The notes: a model not told the origin generated them from the sequence alone. Shown: positions 21,160 through 30,770, numbered from the stretch's first letter. The stretch: 41,665 bases of DNA from an uncultured Chloroflexota bacterium (GCA_913045935.1 CAJWSY010000008.1:1-41665); one strand, 5' to 3'. Numbers and translations: made by a program.

Positions 21160-21222
21160 GGGCTTGAGTGAACATTCTTGAAAACCTCGTTGTTTAACGT
21201 GAGCGTTTTCCCGCTCAAGCCC
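21160..21222. ncRNA. Candidate structured RNA element (63-nt rod-like inverted repeat), strand undetermined
   Basis: gggcttgag ... ctcaagccc perfect 9-bp outer stem; inner gaaaac/gttttc stem; then ctc-gtt / aac-gt-gag. About 49% GC by count in a strongly AT-rich intergenic region between divergent aroC and DUF2779. Confidence 0.35.
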
Positions 21223-21235
21223 CCAAACTAACATT

Positions 21236-22720
21236 TTGAATTTAACTAAAATAAATAAATCTAAGTATTTTTCCTGGGTCCAGTGTGATAAAAAATTATA
21301 TTTTGATTTAAATTTAGAAAAAAAATACAGAAATATCAGGCCAAGCAACAAACAGCAATTATTAAATTATACATTTGAGTTTTTTGATAGAAAATATAAA
21401 AATTTATATCCTAAACTGACTAACAAAAAAGATATTATTTCTAGCATTAAATCTGGTAATACATTTTATTCATTAGATTTCAAACTTGAAAATGAAAAAT
21501 TAAGTTTACATTATGATGCTATGTTGTTTGAAAATAATATAATTAAATTGTTTATTGTTAAGCCCGCAATCTACCCTAAGAAAAATTATATTAAAGAATT
21601 AAATCTTCAAAAATATTTGTTAAATAATTTTTTTGACAATGAAATCAGATCACATTTGATATTAATTAATAAAGATTATCGATTTACTGAAGAGTTACCT
21701 GATTTAGATCAATATTTGAACATTGTTGAATGTACTGAAAAAGTTGAATCTTTAAATTCAAATGAAATCGAGTTGAACATTTCACAAATTAATAAAACAA
21801 TCGTATCAAACAAGCTTCCCAACACTAAAATAGGATCACACTGCAAATCTCCTTACCAATGCGATTATTTTGATAATTGTAGAACAAAATTACCTGATTT
21901 TCATGTAGAGCAAATTCCTAACCAAAGTAAGGATCTGAAAGAAAATTTGTTGGCTTTGAATATAACTGATATAAAAAAATTACCTGATATGGAATATTTT
22001 ACCTCTTTACAAAAAAGAATAATTAAATCTGTGAAAAATTCTAAAGAATTTATAAGCGATGAATTGAGAAACATTATGAACTCATTCAAATATCCTTTAT
22101 ATTTTTTGGATTTTGAAACAATCATATCTCCGTATAAAATTTTCCCTAATACCAAACCATTTGAACCAATTCCATGTATGTGGTCTTTGCATAGCGAAAA
22201 ACAATTTGGTGTTCAAATTCAAGGTATGTATGAAAACAAAATTTATTATGACCGTTATTATAAATTTACAGGCGAAGATCCAAGAAGAGAATTTATTGAA
22301 AAATTAATTGTATCTGTGGGATCTTCAGGTTCAATATTTATTTATTCTGATTTCGAAATTAGAATTTTAAAAATGATTGCAATTATGTTTCCTGAATATA
22401 AGCATAAAATTGATTTAATTATAGATAGATGTGTAGATTTATTGAAAATAACAAAAAACCATTATTATCACCCCAAGTTTAAAGGCAGTTTTTCTTTAAA
22501 ATCAGTTTCAAAAATATTAACTGAAGAAAACATGTATGATTTGGAATTTGTTAACTCAGGAGATGATGCTTCTCGAGTATTAATTGATCTGATAACTAAT
22601 AAAATTAACTCTGCTCAAAGAAAACAAATAGAACTAGATTTATTAAAATACGCCGAAAAAGACACTCTTAATTTGGTCGATTTATACAAGCATTTAAAGT
22701 CTGTATCTGAATTCATGTAA
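21236..22720 (+). CDS. DUF2779-type protein (degenerate RecB-like + DnaQ-like exonuclease halves)
   Basis: HCKSPYQCDYFDNC Cys cluster, PLYFLDFETIISP, FIYSDFEIRIL, HYYHPKFKGSFSLKSVSKIL, YAEKDTLNLVDLYKHL. TTG start. Confidence 0.75.
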   Translation: MNLTKINKSKYFSWVQCDKKLYFDLNLEKKYRNIRPSNKQQLLNYTFEFFDRKYKNLYPKLTNKKDIISSIKSGNTFYSLDFKLENEKLSLHYDAMLFENNIIKLFIVKPAIYPKKNYIKELNLQKYLLNNFFDNEIRSHLILINKDYRFTEELPDLDQYLNIVECTEKVESLNSNEIELNISQINKTIVSNKLPNTKIGSHCKSPYQCDYFDNCRTKLPDFHVEQIPNQSKDLKENLLALNITDIKKLPDMEYFTSLQKRIIKSVKNSKEFISDELRNIMNSFKYPLYFLDFETIISPYKIFPNTKPFEPIPCMWSLHSEKQFGVQIQGMYENKIYYDRYYKFTGEDPRREFIEKLIVSVGSSGSIFIYSDFEIRILKMIAIMFPEYKHKIDLIIDRCVDLLKITKNHYYHPKFKGSFSLKSVSKILTEENMYDLEFVNSGDDASRVLIDLITNKINSAQRKQIELDLLKYAEKDTLNLVDLYKHLKSVSEFM

Positions 22721-22728
22721 AATTCTTC

Positions 22729-22756
22729 TTGTAATTTGTCTGACAAATGTTATAAT
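22729..22756 (+). promoter_or_regulatory. livK promoter: TTGTAA-16 nt-TATAAT with palindrome TTTGTC-T-GACAAA (22735-22747) in the spacer
   Basis: Read directly. The palindrome fits the GntR/FadR-subfamily consensus TNGTNNNACNA (TTGTCTGACAA). Confidence 0.55.
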
Positions 22757-22791
22757 TTGCGGATTAATGTATTACTCTATTGGAGGAAAAG

Positions 22792-24018
22792 ATGAAAAAA
22801 ATTCTATCTTTACCATTTTTGTTTGGCCTAATGGCTACCCTTCTTATGGTTGGGTGCCAAGGTGGAGAAACAATTAAAATTGGTACACTTTTAGATAAAA
22901 CTGGAGATCTTGGTAACTACGGCCCACCTATGGAAGTAGGAGCTGATCTTGCTATTCAATTATTAACCGATGCCGGTGTAGATATAGTAAAAGTACCTGG
23001 TGATTCAGGAACTGCAAATCAAAAATCTATAGCAGAAGCTACAAGATTAATTGATGTTGAAGGTGTTCATGCAATTGTAGGCTCACTATCAAGCGGAGTA
23101 ACAATGGCTACTGCTACTGCGGTAACAATACCTAAAGATGTTCCAATTATGTCGCCTGCTTCTACTTCACCTGCTATTACCACTATGGATGATAACAATA
23201 CTGTGTTCAGATCAACCGTATCTGATGCGGCTCAAGGTGTTGTATTAGCGAAAGTAGCTTATGACAGTGGAATAAGATCTGCTGGTGGTTTGTATATAAA
23301 CAACCCTTATGGTGAAGGGCTAGCTGGTATGTTTGGTGATGCGTTTAAAGCATTAGGCGGTACAATTACTGCTATGGTTCCAATAGAACCTGGGCAAACT
23401 AGTTACTTATCCGAAGTCAAAAAAGCTACAGATGGCACACCTGATGTATTGTTAGCAATGACATACCCTGTCACAGCGCAAATATATATAAGAGAAGCTA
23501 TCGAAGGTGGACACGCTTCTAAATTTATGTTCGTTGATGGTACCAAAGCTCAAGACATGTTTGATGCTATGACCAAAGTTCATGGTGCAAATTATTTTGA
23601 TGGTATGATTGGTACAGCTCCAGGAGCAAAAGGAAGTCCTGCTAAAAGCCAATTTGAATCTTTGTATAAAGATGCAAATAACGGTAATATGCCAACTGAT
23701 CCATTTATAGCTGAAACATTTGATGCAACTCTAATGTTAGGATTAGCAGCTGTTGCAGCTGAAAATGGTACTCTTTGTGATAGTATCAAAACTTGCTTAC
23801 CAATAATTGCTGGTGATGATGGAGACGCCGATCCAAATATTGAACCTAGTGATGTTAAAAGAGCTGTTAGCCTGTTGAAAAAAGGCGATGACATTAACTA
23901 TGAAGGAGCAGCAGGTTCTCAAGAAATTGATGCAAACGGAGACGTTAACAATACTATTGAAGTATGGGAAATTAAAGATGGTAAAATTACCTCTACAGGT
24001 CAATTCTTAAGTCCATAA
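22792..24018 (+). CDS. ABC transporter substrate-binding lipoprotein, branched-chain amino acid/amide type (LivK-like)
   Basis: Signal peptide/lipobox LMVGCQGG; IKIGTLLDKTGDLGNYGPPMEVGADLAIQLL; SSGVTMATATAV. ATG 22792 preceded by GGAGGA at 22782. Confidence 0.92.
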   Translation: MKKILSLPFLFGLMATLLMVGCQGGETIKIGTLLDKTGDLGNYGPPMEVGADLAIQLLTDAGVDIVKVPGDSGTANQKSIAEATRLIDVEGVHAIVGSLSSGVTMATATAVTIPKDVPIMSPASTSPAITTMDDNNTVFRSTVSDAAQGVVLAKVAYDSGIRSAGGLYINNPYGEGLAGMFGDAFKALGGTITAMVPIEPGQTSYLSEVKKATDGTPDVLLAMTYPVTAQIYIREAIEGGHASKFMFVDGTKAQDMFDAMTKVHGANYFDGMIGTAPGAKGSPAKSQFESLYKDANNGNMPTDPFIAETFDATLMLGLAAVAAENGTLCDSIKTCLPIIAGDDGDADPNIEPSDVKRAVSLLKKGDDINYEGAAGSQEIDANGDVNNTIEVWEIKDGKITSTGQFLSP

Positions 24019-24040
24019 TTTCTAAACTATAAATACTATT

Positions 24041-24080
24041 AAAAAAAGAGGAATCTTATAGGTTCCTCTTTTTTTTTTTT
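24041..24080 (+). terminator. Rho-independent terminator after livK
   Basis: aaagaggaa-tcttatagg-ttcctcttt hairpin followed by a long T run. Confidence 0.9.
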
Positions 24081-24125
24081 TAATTTATTATTAAATCACA
24101 AAAATTTCAAAAGGTAATTATTACA

Positions 24126-25499
24126 ATGGGCATAGAAGATATAAAGAAAAAAATAGAATCTAATATAGATAGTAATGCTGAAGATTTGATAGGAATAGCA
24201 AAAGATATACTTGATATGCCAGAGCCAGGATACAGAGAATTTAAAACTTCGAGGTATGCTGAAAAACAACTTAACAAATACGGATTTTCAAATATTGAAA
24301 AAGTATCACTGACTGGATTGAAAACCGTTATTGACACTGGCAGGCCTGGTCCTACTGTATGTGTAATGGGAGAACTTGATTCCTTAATAGTTTTAGGCCA
24401 CCCGCATGCTGATCAAGAAACAAATGCAGCTCATGCCTGTGGCCATCATACTCAGATAGCTCAGATGATAGCTGTTGGACAGAGTTTTAATGACCCAGAA
24501 GTACTAAAAGGATTATCAGGAAAAATAGTACTTATCGCTGTTCCGGCAGAAGAAAATATTGAAGTTGAATACAGGAAAACTTTAAGAGATGAAGGAAAGA
24601 TAGAATTTTTGTTGGGGAAACAAGAATTTGTAAAACTTGGTGCATTAGATGGAGTTGACATAGCTATGATGACTCATACAGGAAATCAAAGAGATAATAA
24701 AATTTTAGCTCTTGGAGGTTCTTCAACTGGATCAGTATCAAAGAGTATAAAATTCATAGGAAAAGCATCTCATGCAGGAGGATCTCCGCATAATGGTATA
24801 AATGCATTAAATGCAGCGAATCTTGCTATGGCAGGGATACATTTTCAGAGAGAAACTTTCCAAGAAAAAGATGTGATTAGAATTCATCCAATTATCACAC
24901 AAGGCGGAGCTGCGGTAAGCTCTGTTCCCGCTGATGTAAGGATGGAAACTTACGTAAGAGGAAGTTCCACTCAGGGATATTTAGATGCAAGTGAGAAAGT
25001 GGATCGAGCGCTGAGAGGTGGTGCAATGGCCGTTGGAGCTCAGGTGGAAATAACAACTATCCCGGGATATTTGCCAATGTATCAAAATGAAGATTTAAAT
25101 GAACTTTATGAACAAAATTCTGTATATTTAGTTGGAGATGAAGCTGTAGACAGATCTAATGTAGGAAGATTTGGTGGATTTTCAACTGATATGGGGGATA
25201 TGTCACAATTAATGCCAATTATACACCCCTCAGTTTTATCAACATCTGGGGATGGTCATGGAATTGATTATGTTGTTGAAGATTACCATTCGGCTGTAAT
25301 TACAGCTGCAAAAGCTATGGCTTTAACTGTAGCGGATTTATTGCATGGTAATGCAGAAAAAGGTAAAGAAATTGTAGATAAATTTGAACCATTACTAACA
25401 AAAGATAAATACCTAAAATTGTTAAGATCTATGTATAAGGAAGAAAAATTCAAAGATAATTTAGCTAATGTTAAATCTGATTATAAAGATTTTCTCTAA
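24126..25499 (+). CDS. M20-family amidohydrolase (M20D/AbgB-like)
   Basis: GELDSL, NAAHACGHHTQIAQM, VPAEEN, GKASHAGGSPHNGINALNAANLA, GGAAVSSVPADVRMETYVRG. Confidence 0.88.
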   Translation: MGIEDIKKKIESNIDSNAEDLIGIAKDILDMPEPGYREFKTSRYAEKQLNKYGFSNIEKVSLTGLKTVIDTGRPGPTVCVMGELDSLIVLGHPHADQETNAAHACGHHTQIAQMIAVGQSFNDPEVLKGLSGKIVLIAVPAEENIEVEYRKTLRDEGKIEFLLGKQEFVKLGALDGVDIAMMTHTGNQRDNKILALGGSSTGSVSKSIKFIGKASHAGGSPHNGINALNAANLAMAGIHFQRETFQEKDVIRIHPIITQGGAAVSSVPADVRMETYVRGSSTQGYLDASEKVDRALRGGAMAVGAQVEITTIPGYLPMYQNEDLNELYEQNSVYLVGDEAVDRSNVGRFGGFSTDMGDMSQLMPIIHPSVLSTSGDGHGIDYVVEDYHSAVITAAKAMALTVADLLHGNAEKGKEIVDKFEPLLTKDKYLKLLRSMYKEEKFKDNLANVKSDYKDFL

Positions 25500-25506
25500 A
25501 ATTAAA

Positions 25507-26526
25507 TTATTTTTTTGTACTTAGGTTATCAGTATTATCCGCGGACTTAGATGCAAGTTTGACTTTTTTTTCACCAATAATCCCTTCAGGTTTAAATATT
25601 ATTACTAAAGTGATTAAAAGTCCTATCATAAGAAATTTAAGATTTGGATCTGATAAAAATCCAGGTAAAAAATCAGTCCATGTCCAAATGGCCCAAACTA
25701 TAAACGCGCCTATTATAGCGCCTTTATTATTCCCACTCCCTCCAACCATTAACATAGCCCAAATGATAAATGTTGCCATTAATGGATCAAAAGTAAGTGG
25801 ATCTAGATATCTTATACCATGAGCATAAACTACTCCCCCTATTCCCATGATACATGCACCTAAAACAAATGATTGTAATTTGAACATAAATACATTTTTC
25901 CCACTTGCAGAAGTGGCAATTTCGTCTTCTCTTATAGCTTTTAAAACTCTACCCCATGGAGAATTAATTGCTTTTTGGACTATTAAATATAATACAAAAA
26001 TTAAAGCTAATATAAATAATCCATAAAAGTAGTTATAGTATGCAGGCGGAAACCAATCTCCAAGAAATTTTGGAATTCTGTACATTCCTCTCGAACCATT
26101 TGCTAACCATTTTTCGTTTAAAAAAATGAATCTGACAGTTTCTGCTAATCCGAGTGTGGCAATAGCAAAATAATCATCTCTCAATTTCAGTGTAATCCAG
26201 CCTATAATTGTTGCTGCTATTCCGCATACTATAACTGCACCAAACATACCCACAAAATACCACATGTCTATTCCCAAGTTAAATATGCCAAGAGTTTCAG
26301 GCAGGTTACCTCCCCAAACAAAGTCTTCAAACATCTTAGGCGAAGGGGTGGCTGAAGTCAAAATAGCTGCTGTATATGCACCTAAGGCAAAAAATGCAGA
26401 TATTCCGATATTAAATATACCTGTATATCCCCAATGTATATTTAGTCCAAGAGAAAATATTGCATAAATTCCAGCTATTACAACATAAGTAGATAAATAA
26501 TTAAAGATTGAGAAAATAAAATCCAT
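25507..26526 (-). CDS. Branched-chain amino acid ABC transporter permease LivM-like
   Basis: ALGLNIHWGYTGIFNIGISAFFALGAYTAAIL, RDDYFAIATLGLAE, GGSGNNKGAIIGAF; hydrophobic. Confidence 0.93.
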   Translation of the reverse strand: MDFIFSIFNYLSTYVVIAGIYAIFSLGLNIHWGYTGIFNIGISAFFALGAYTAAILTSATPSPKMFEDFVWGGNLPETLGIFNLGIDMWYFVGMFGAVIVCGIAATIIGWITLKLRDDYFAIATLGLAETVRFIFLNEKWLANGSRGMYRIPKFLGDWFPPAYYNYFYGLFILALIFVLYLIVQKAINSPWGRVLKAIREDEIATSASGKNVFMFKLQSFVLGACIMGIGGVVYAHGIRYLDPLTFDPLMATFIIWAMLMVGGSGNNKGAIIGAFIVWAIWTWTDFLPGFLSDPNLKFLMIGLLITLVIIFKPEGIIGEKKVKLASKSADNTDNLSTKK

Positions 26527-27581
26527 TAATCTTTACCTCCAAATAATCCTCTGGGTTTAAATGTAAGTACTAATAACATAATTGTGAAAGCTACACCTAA
26601 TTTATATGCAGGATTCATGTATTCAGTAGATACTTCCATTGCAACTCCAATAATGACAGCTCCTATGAATGCTCCGTAAGCATTTCCAACTCCTCCTAGT
26701 ACTACTGCAGCAAATATTGGAATGAGTAATTTCCAACCCATTTGTGGAACCATTTGAGCGGATCCAACTGCAATTAAAATTCCAGCACAGGCAGCTAATC
26801 CTGCAGCTATTATCCAGGTGTTAATTATTACTTTATTTACATTTATCCCAGTAACTAAAGCTAAATCAGGGTTGTCTGAAGTAGCACGCATAGATTTACC
26901 TGTTTTAGTGTACTGCAACACGACATGGGTTAATAAACATAGTATTAAAGCAACTAAACCTAAAAATAGTAAATCAGGAGGTACATCTATCCCCCATCCG
27001 AGTTCTAAAAATGGCTTTGATACTCTATCATAACTTCTTATTTGTGTGCCAAACAAAGTTGATAAGGCGCCTCTAAGTAAAATTGCAACACCGAATGAAG
27101 CCATAGCAATCATAACATCACTGCTGCCTCTATTTCTAAGTTTTCTATAAACCAAAATTTCTAAACTTACCGCAATTAAAGCTAGTATAGCCATAGTTAA
27201 AGGTATTGCAAGAATAATTGAATATCCAAAAGTAAATGGCCCTATCCCAACCTGGTCTAATCCTAATAAAGGAAATAATCCAGTGAATGAAAAATCATTA
27301 GCGTATGATACGTATTCTATGTTTATAACAGAGGCAACTAACGGAAATGCTATAAAAGCTCCTAATGTCATAAAATCACCGTGTGCTACGTGGGCAAAAT
27401 TTACTATCGCATACAACAAGGTTATTCCAATAGCACCTAATGCAAAAATACTTCCTAACAACATGCCGTGAACATAAAGGTCTTGTACTCCTAAAATAAA
27501 TGACAGAGTTAAGCTTGATGCAAAACCTATTATTATTTTAAATATTGTTGGTATGTTTGTTATTTTATCTTTAAAATTCAT
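26526..27581 (-). CDS. Branched-chain amino acid ABC transporter permease LivH-like
   Basis: GITLLYAIVNFAHVAHGDFMTLGAF, AVVLGGVGNAYGAFIGAVIIG; 1-bp overlap with livM. Confidence 0.93.
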   Translation of the reverse strand: MNFKDKITNIPTIFKIIIGFASSLTLSFILGVQDLYVHGMLLGSIFALGAIGITLLYAIVNFAHVAHGDFMTLGAFIAFPLVASVINIEYVSYANDFSFTGLFPLLGLDQVGIGPFTFGYSIILAIPLTMAILALIAVSLEILVYRKLRNRGSSDVMIAMASFGVAILLRGALSTLFGTQIRSYDRVSKPFLELGWGIDVPPDLLFLGLVALILCLLTHVVLQYTKTGKSMRATSDNPDLALVTGINVNKVIINTWIIAAGLAACAGILIAVGSAQMVPQMGWKLLIPIFAAVVLGGVGNAYGAFIGAVIIGVAMEVSTEYMNPAYKLGVAFTIMLLVLTFKPRGLFGGKD

Positions 27582-27582
27582 A

Positions 27583-28314
27583 TTATTTACCTCCTAGATA
27601 TAGGGAGGCTATTTCTTTATTTTTCAGTAAATTTTTACCAGTATCTGTTGCTTTATTTTCTCCTGTAGCTAAAACATATCCTCTATTTGATATTTCTAGG
27701 GCCGCTTTGGCATTTTGTTCTACCATAAGAATGGAAACACCTGATTTATGTATTTTTTTGATTGTATCAAAAACAGAAGCTACTAAATTTGGAGCTAGTC
27801 CAGCTGAGGGCTCGTCAAGAATAATTAATTTAGGCTTTAACATCATTGCTCTTGCAAAAGCTAACATTTGTCTTTGTCCGCCAGAAAGCTGACTTGCAGG
27901 ATCATTTCTTTTTTCATGTAAAACAGGAAATAATTCATACATTGAATTTATAGATTCCTCCATTCCTTCTTCTTTAATAAATGATCCCATTTCAAGGTTT
28001 TCTCTAATTGATAAAGAAGGAAATACATTGTCGGATTGCGGAACATATGACAATCCAATTTTAATTAGGTTTTCGGTATCATAACTTTGAATTTCAGTCA
28101 TTTTATTGTCAATAATGAATTCTATTGCACCAGATGTTGGTTTAAGTAACCCGAAAATTGTCTTCATTAGCGTTGATTTACCACATCCATTTGGGCCTAT
28201 TATAGTGACTATTTCTTTTTCATAAACTTCTATAGATACTCCATGTAATATTTGTATTTCTCCATATCCGGAAATTACATTATCAACATTTAATATTTTT
28301 TTTGAATTTTTCAT
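27583..28314 (-). CDS. ABC transporter ATP-binding protein LivF-like
   Basis: IIGPNGCGKSTLMKTIFG Walker A, LSGGQRQMLAFARAM signature, LIILDEPSAGLAP Walker B. Confidence 0.94.
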   Translation of the reverse strand: MKNSKKILNVDNVISGYGEIQILHGVSIEVYEKEIVTIIGPNGCGKSTLMKTIFGLLKPTSGAIEFIIDNKMTEIQSYDTENLIKIGLSYVPQSDNVFPSLSIRENLEMGSFIKEEGMEESINSMYELFPVLHEKRNDPASQLSGGQRQMLAFARAMMLKPKLIILDEPSAGLAPNLVASVFDTIKKIHKSGVSILMVEQNAKAALEISNRGYVLATGENKATDTGKNLLKNKEIASLYLGGK

Positions 28315-29094
28315 TTAATTGCCTAAATATGCATCTATGACTTCTTTATTATTGCGAATTGATTTTGCGTTTCCTTCTGCAAGTTTGCTTCCATAACTCA
28401 TAACTATTATCGGATCACATAAATTCATAATAATTTCCATATTATGTTCGATTATAAGAAAAGTTATTTTTAATTTATCAGAAATTTCTTTAATTCTTTC
28501 AACAATATTATTCATTAAAGTTGGATTTACACCTGCTGCAGGTTCATCTAGTAAAATAATTTTAGGATCTGACATTAAAGTTCTTCCAATTTCTAGTAAT
28601 TTTTTTTGACCCGTAGAGAGATTTCCTGCATATTCGTCAGCAAGATGGGATAGTTTTAAAAATTCTAAAGTTTCTTCAGCTTTTTGTAGGTTTTGCTTTT
28701 CTTCTTCCTTGACTTTCCATGGATTCAGCCAAGTTGTGAATAAACTTTCTCCAGATTGATTTCTTTTTACAAGCATTAAATTTTCTAACACTGTCATTCT
28801 TTTCATTTCTCTTGGAATCTGGAATGTCCGTACTATTCCTTTAGAATGAGTAATATAAGGTGGAAGATGCTCTATCTTTTCTCCATCCATAATAATATTT
28901 CCACTATCTGGAGCTAATTGTCCGGTAATAACATTAAATAAAGTTGTCTTACCTGCCCCATTTGGACCAATTAACCCAGTTATTGAACCTTTTGTTACAT
29001 TAAAAGTGCAATTATTGACAGCTTTAAGTCCTCCGAAAGATTTTGTTACTTCATTAATTACGAGTAAGTTTTCAGATTGATTCAAAAGTGACAT
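28315..29094 (-). CDS. ABC transporter ATP-binding protein LivG-like
   Basis: LIGPNGAGKTTLFNVITG, LSTGQKKLLEIGRTLM, IILLDEPAAGVNPT, VRTFQIPREMKRMTVLENL. Confidence 0.94.
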   Translation of the reverse strand: MSLLNQSENLLVINEVTKSFGGLKAVNNCTFNVTKGSITGLIGPNGAGKTTLFNVITGQLAPDSGNIIMDGEKIEHLPPYITHSKGIVRTFQIPREMKRMTVLENLMLVKRNQSGESLFTTWLNPWKVKEEEKQNLQKAEETLEFLKLSHLADEYAGNLSTGQKKLLEIGRTLMSDPKIILLDEPAAGVNPTLMNNIVERIKEISDKLKITFLIIEHNMEIIMNLCDPIIVMSYGSKLAEGNAKSIRNNKEVIDAYLGN

Positions 29095-29540
29095 ATCCCG
29101 CCTTTTGCTACGTATTGTTGGTGATACTCTTCTGCTTCGTAAAATTCAGAAGCTTCTACTATTTCTGTAACAATAGAGTTATTATAGTTTGGCTGAAGTT
29201 CATCAATTTTCGATAAAGCTTGTTTTTTTTGGCTTTCATTAAGGTAAAAAATGGAGGTTCTATATTGAGTTCCAATGTCAGGGCCTTGTCTATTTAGTTG
29301 GGTTGGATTGTGGTTTTTAAAGAAAATATTAAGGATATCTTCATATGAAATCTTGTTGTCATCAAAATCAACTTTAACTACTTCAGCATGCCCAGTCATA
29401 TCGGTGCAAACTTCTTCGTAAGTTGGATTTTGTTTATTACCGCCAGTATATCCAACTGTAGTATTTTTAACCCCATCTGTCGTTCTGTATATTTCTTCTA
29501 TTCCCCAAAAACATCCAGCAGCTAAAATTGCTGTTTCCAT
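29082..29540 (-). CDS. msrA: Peptide-methionine (S)-S-oxide reductase MsrA
   Basis: METAILAAGCFWGIEEIYRTTDGVKNTTVGYTGG, AEVVKVDFD, YRTSIFY, EYHQQYVAKG. Start refined to ATG 29540. Confidence 0.94.
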   Translation of the reverse strand: METAILAAGCFWGIEEIYRTTDGVKNTTVGYTGGNKQNPTYEEVCTDMTGHAEVVKVDFDDNKISYEDILNIFFKNHNPTQLNRQGPDIGTQYRTSIFYLNESQKKQALSKIDELQPNYNNSIVTEIVEASEFYEAEEYHQQYVAKGGICHF

Positions 29541-29687
29541 AACTTTCTCCTTTAATGGCACAAATTCGTAGAGTGTTTATGTTAGGTGTTCTTAGTTGTA
29601 CAAAATGTGCTTAATTTAACTTTACTACAGAGATTATAATATAAAGAACAAAATTTAATAACCTTTTAGATGATAAAAGAGTGTGTA

Positions 29688-30770
29688 ATGACAAATAAGA
29701 ATATGTTGATTGAACTTTCTGAGGCATTTGGTCCGTCCGGCTTTGAAGAAGAAGTCAAAACTATAATCGTAAATAAGTTTGATAAACTTAAATCATATAA
29801 AAAAACTGAAGACGGGCTAGGGTCTGTTATATTTTCTAAAGAAACTGATAAAGACAAACCTACTCTTACTTTAGTTTCACATATGGATGAAATAGGTTAT
29901 TTAGTTAAATATATAGATAATGAAGGGTTTTTAAAGGTACAAAACCTTGGGGGATGGTTAACTCAATCGATGATTAATCAAAGATGGGTAATAAGGACAA
30001 AAGATAAAGATATTATAGGTGTCTCAGGGATGAAAACAATACATGTAATGGATGCTAAAGAGAGAACCAGTTTTTATAAATCTAATAATGAATTATTTAT
30101 TGATGTTGGAGCTAAAAATCAAGAAGATGCTATGAATATGGGGATAAAACCAGGCAATCCTGTAGCTCCTTATAGCAAAGTTGTTGAATTAAAAAATAAC
30201 CGTTTATTAGGAAAAGCCTGGGATGACAGAATAGGTTGCGCTATGTTGATTGAATTAGCAACATTGATTGATGATAGATTGCTATCTTATAATTTGAATT
30301 TTGTATTTACTACCCAAGAAGAAATCGGCTTAAGAGGAGCTATGACATCAGCATACCTAACAAAATCTGATATGTGTATTAATTGTGAAGTTGGTGTTGC
30401 TGGAGATTATCCGTACATGTCAATGGACGAAGCTCAAGAAAAACTAGGAGGAGGCCCTTCCATTTTTCTTCATGATAGTTCAATGTTACCAGATAAAACA
30501 TTACAAAATTATATAGAAAATATAGCGACAAAAAATAAAATTGAGTTACAGTATGAAATCTTAGCAGGATACGGCGAGGATGGCTCTATGTATCAAAAAT
30601 CACGAGAAGGAATCCCTTCAATAAATTTAGGAATTCCAACAAGATACCTGCATAGCCATAATAGCGTGATTGACTTTAATGACTACAAAATCGGCATTAG
30701 ACTTGCATATTTGATTCTAGATGATTTAAGTGGAGAAAAAATAAATAATATTAAAAACAAACTTGACTAG
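29688..30770 (+). CDS. M42 family metallopeptidase (glutamyl aminopeptidase/endoglucanase-like)
   Basis: LSEAFGPSGFEEEV, TLVSHMDEIGY, GKAWDDRIGCAMLIEL, TTQEEIGLRGA. Start 29670 or 29688. Confidence 0.88.
   Translation: MTNKNMLIELSEAFGPSGFEEEVKTIIVNKFDKLKSYKKTEDGLGSVIFSKETDKDKPTLTLVSHMDEIGYLVKYIDNEGFLKVQNLGGWLTQSMINQRWVIRTKDKDIIGVSGMKTIHVMDAKERTSFYKSNNELFIDVGAKNQEDAMNMGIKPGNPVAPYSKVVELKNNRLLGKAWDDRIGCAMLIELATLIDDRLLSYNLNFVFTTQEEIGLRGAMTSAYLTKSDMCINCEVGVAGDYPYMSMDEAQEKLGGGPSIFLHDSSMLPDKTLQNYIENIATKNKIELQYEILAGYGEDGSMYQKSREGIPSINLGIPTRYLHSHNSVIDFNDYKIGIRLAYLILDDLSGEKINNIKNKLD

Noticed and set aside
21160-21222. Reading the 63-nt element as a tRNA or an integron attC site
   Set aside because: No T-loop GTTCRANNC, too short for a tRNA. 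GTTTAAC/GTTAAAC core-like strings fall in the centre rather than at the ends as attC requires; no integron integrase is present.
21148-21351. 67-aa minus-strand ORF over the structured element
   Set aside because: Composition looks like translated AT-rich DNA and a hairpin; it overlaps the start of the DUF2779 gene and has no family resemblance.
24126-25499. M20 amidohydrolase motif HACGHHTQ instead of HACGHDxH as another pseudoenzyme
   Set aside because: The metal-binding Cys and His (HACGH), PAEE and SHAGG motifs are retained; this is likely a subfamily variant rather than loss of activity.
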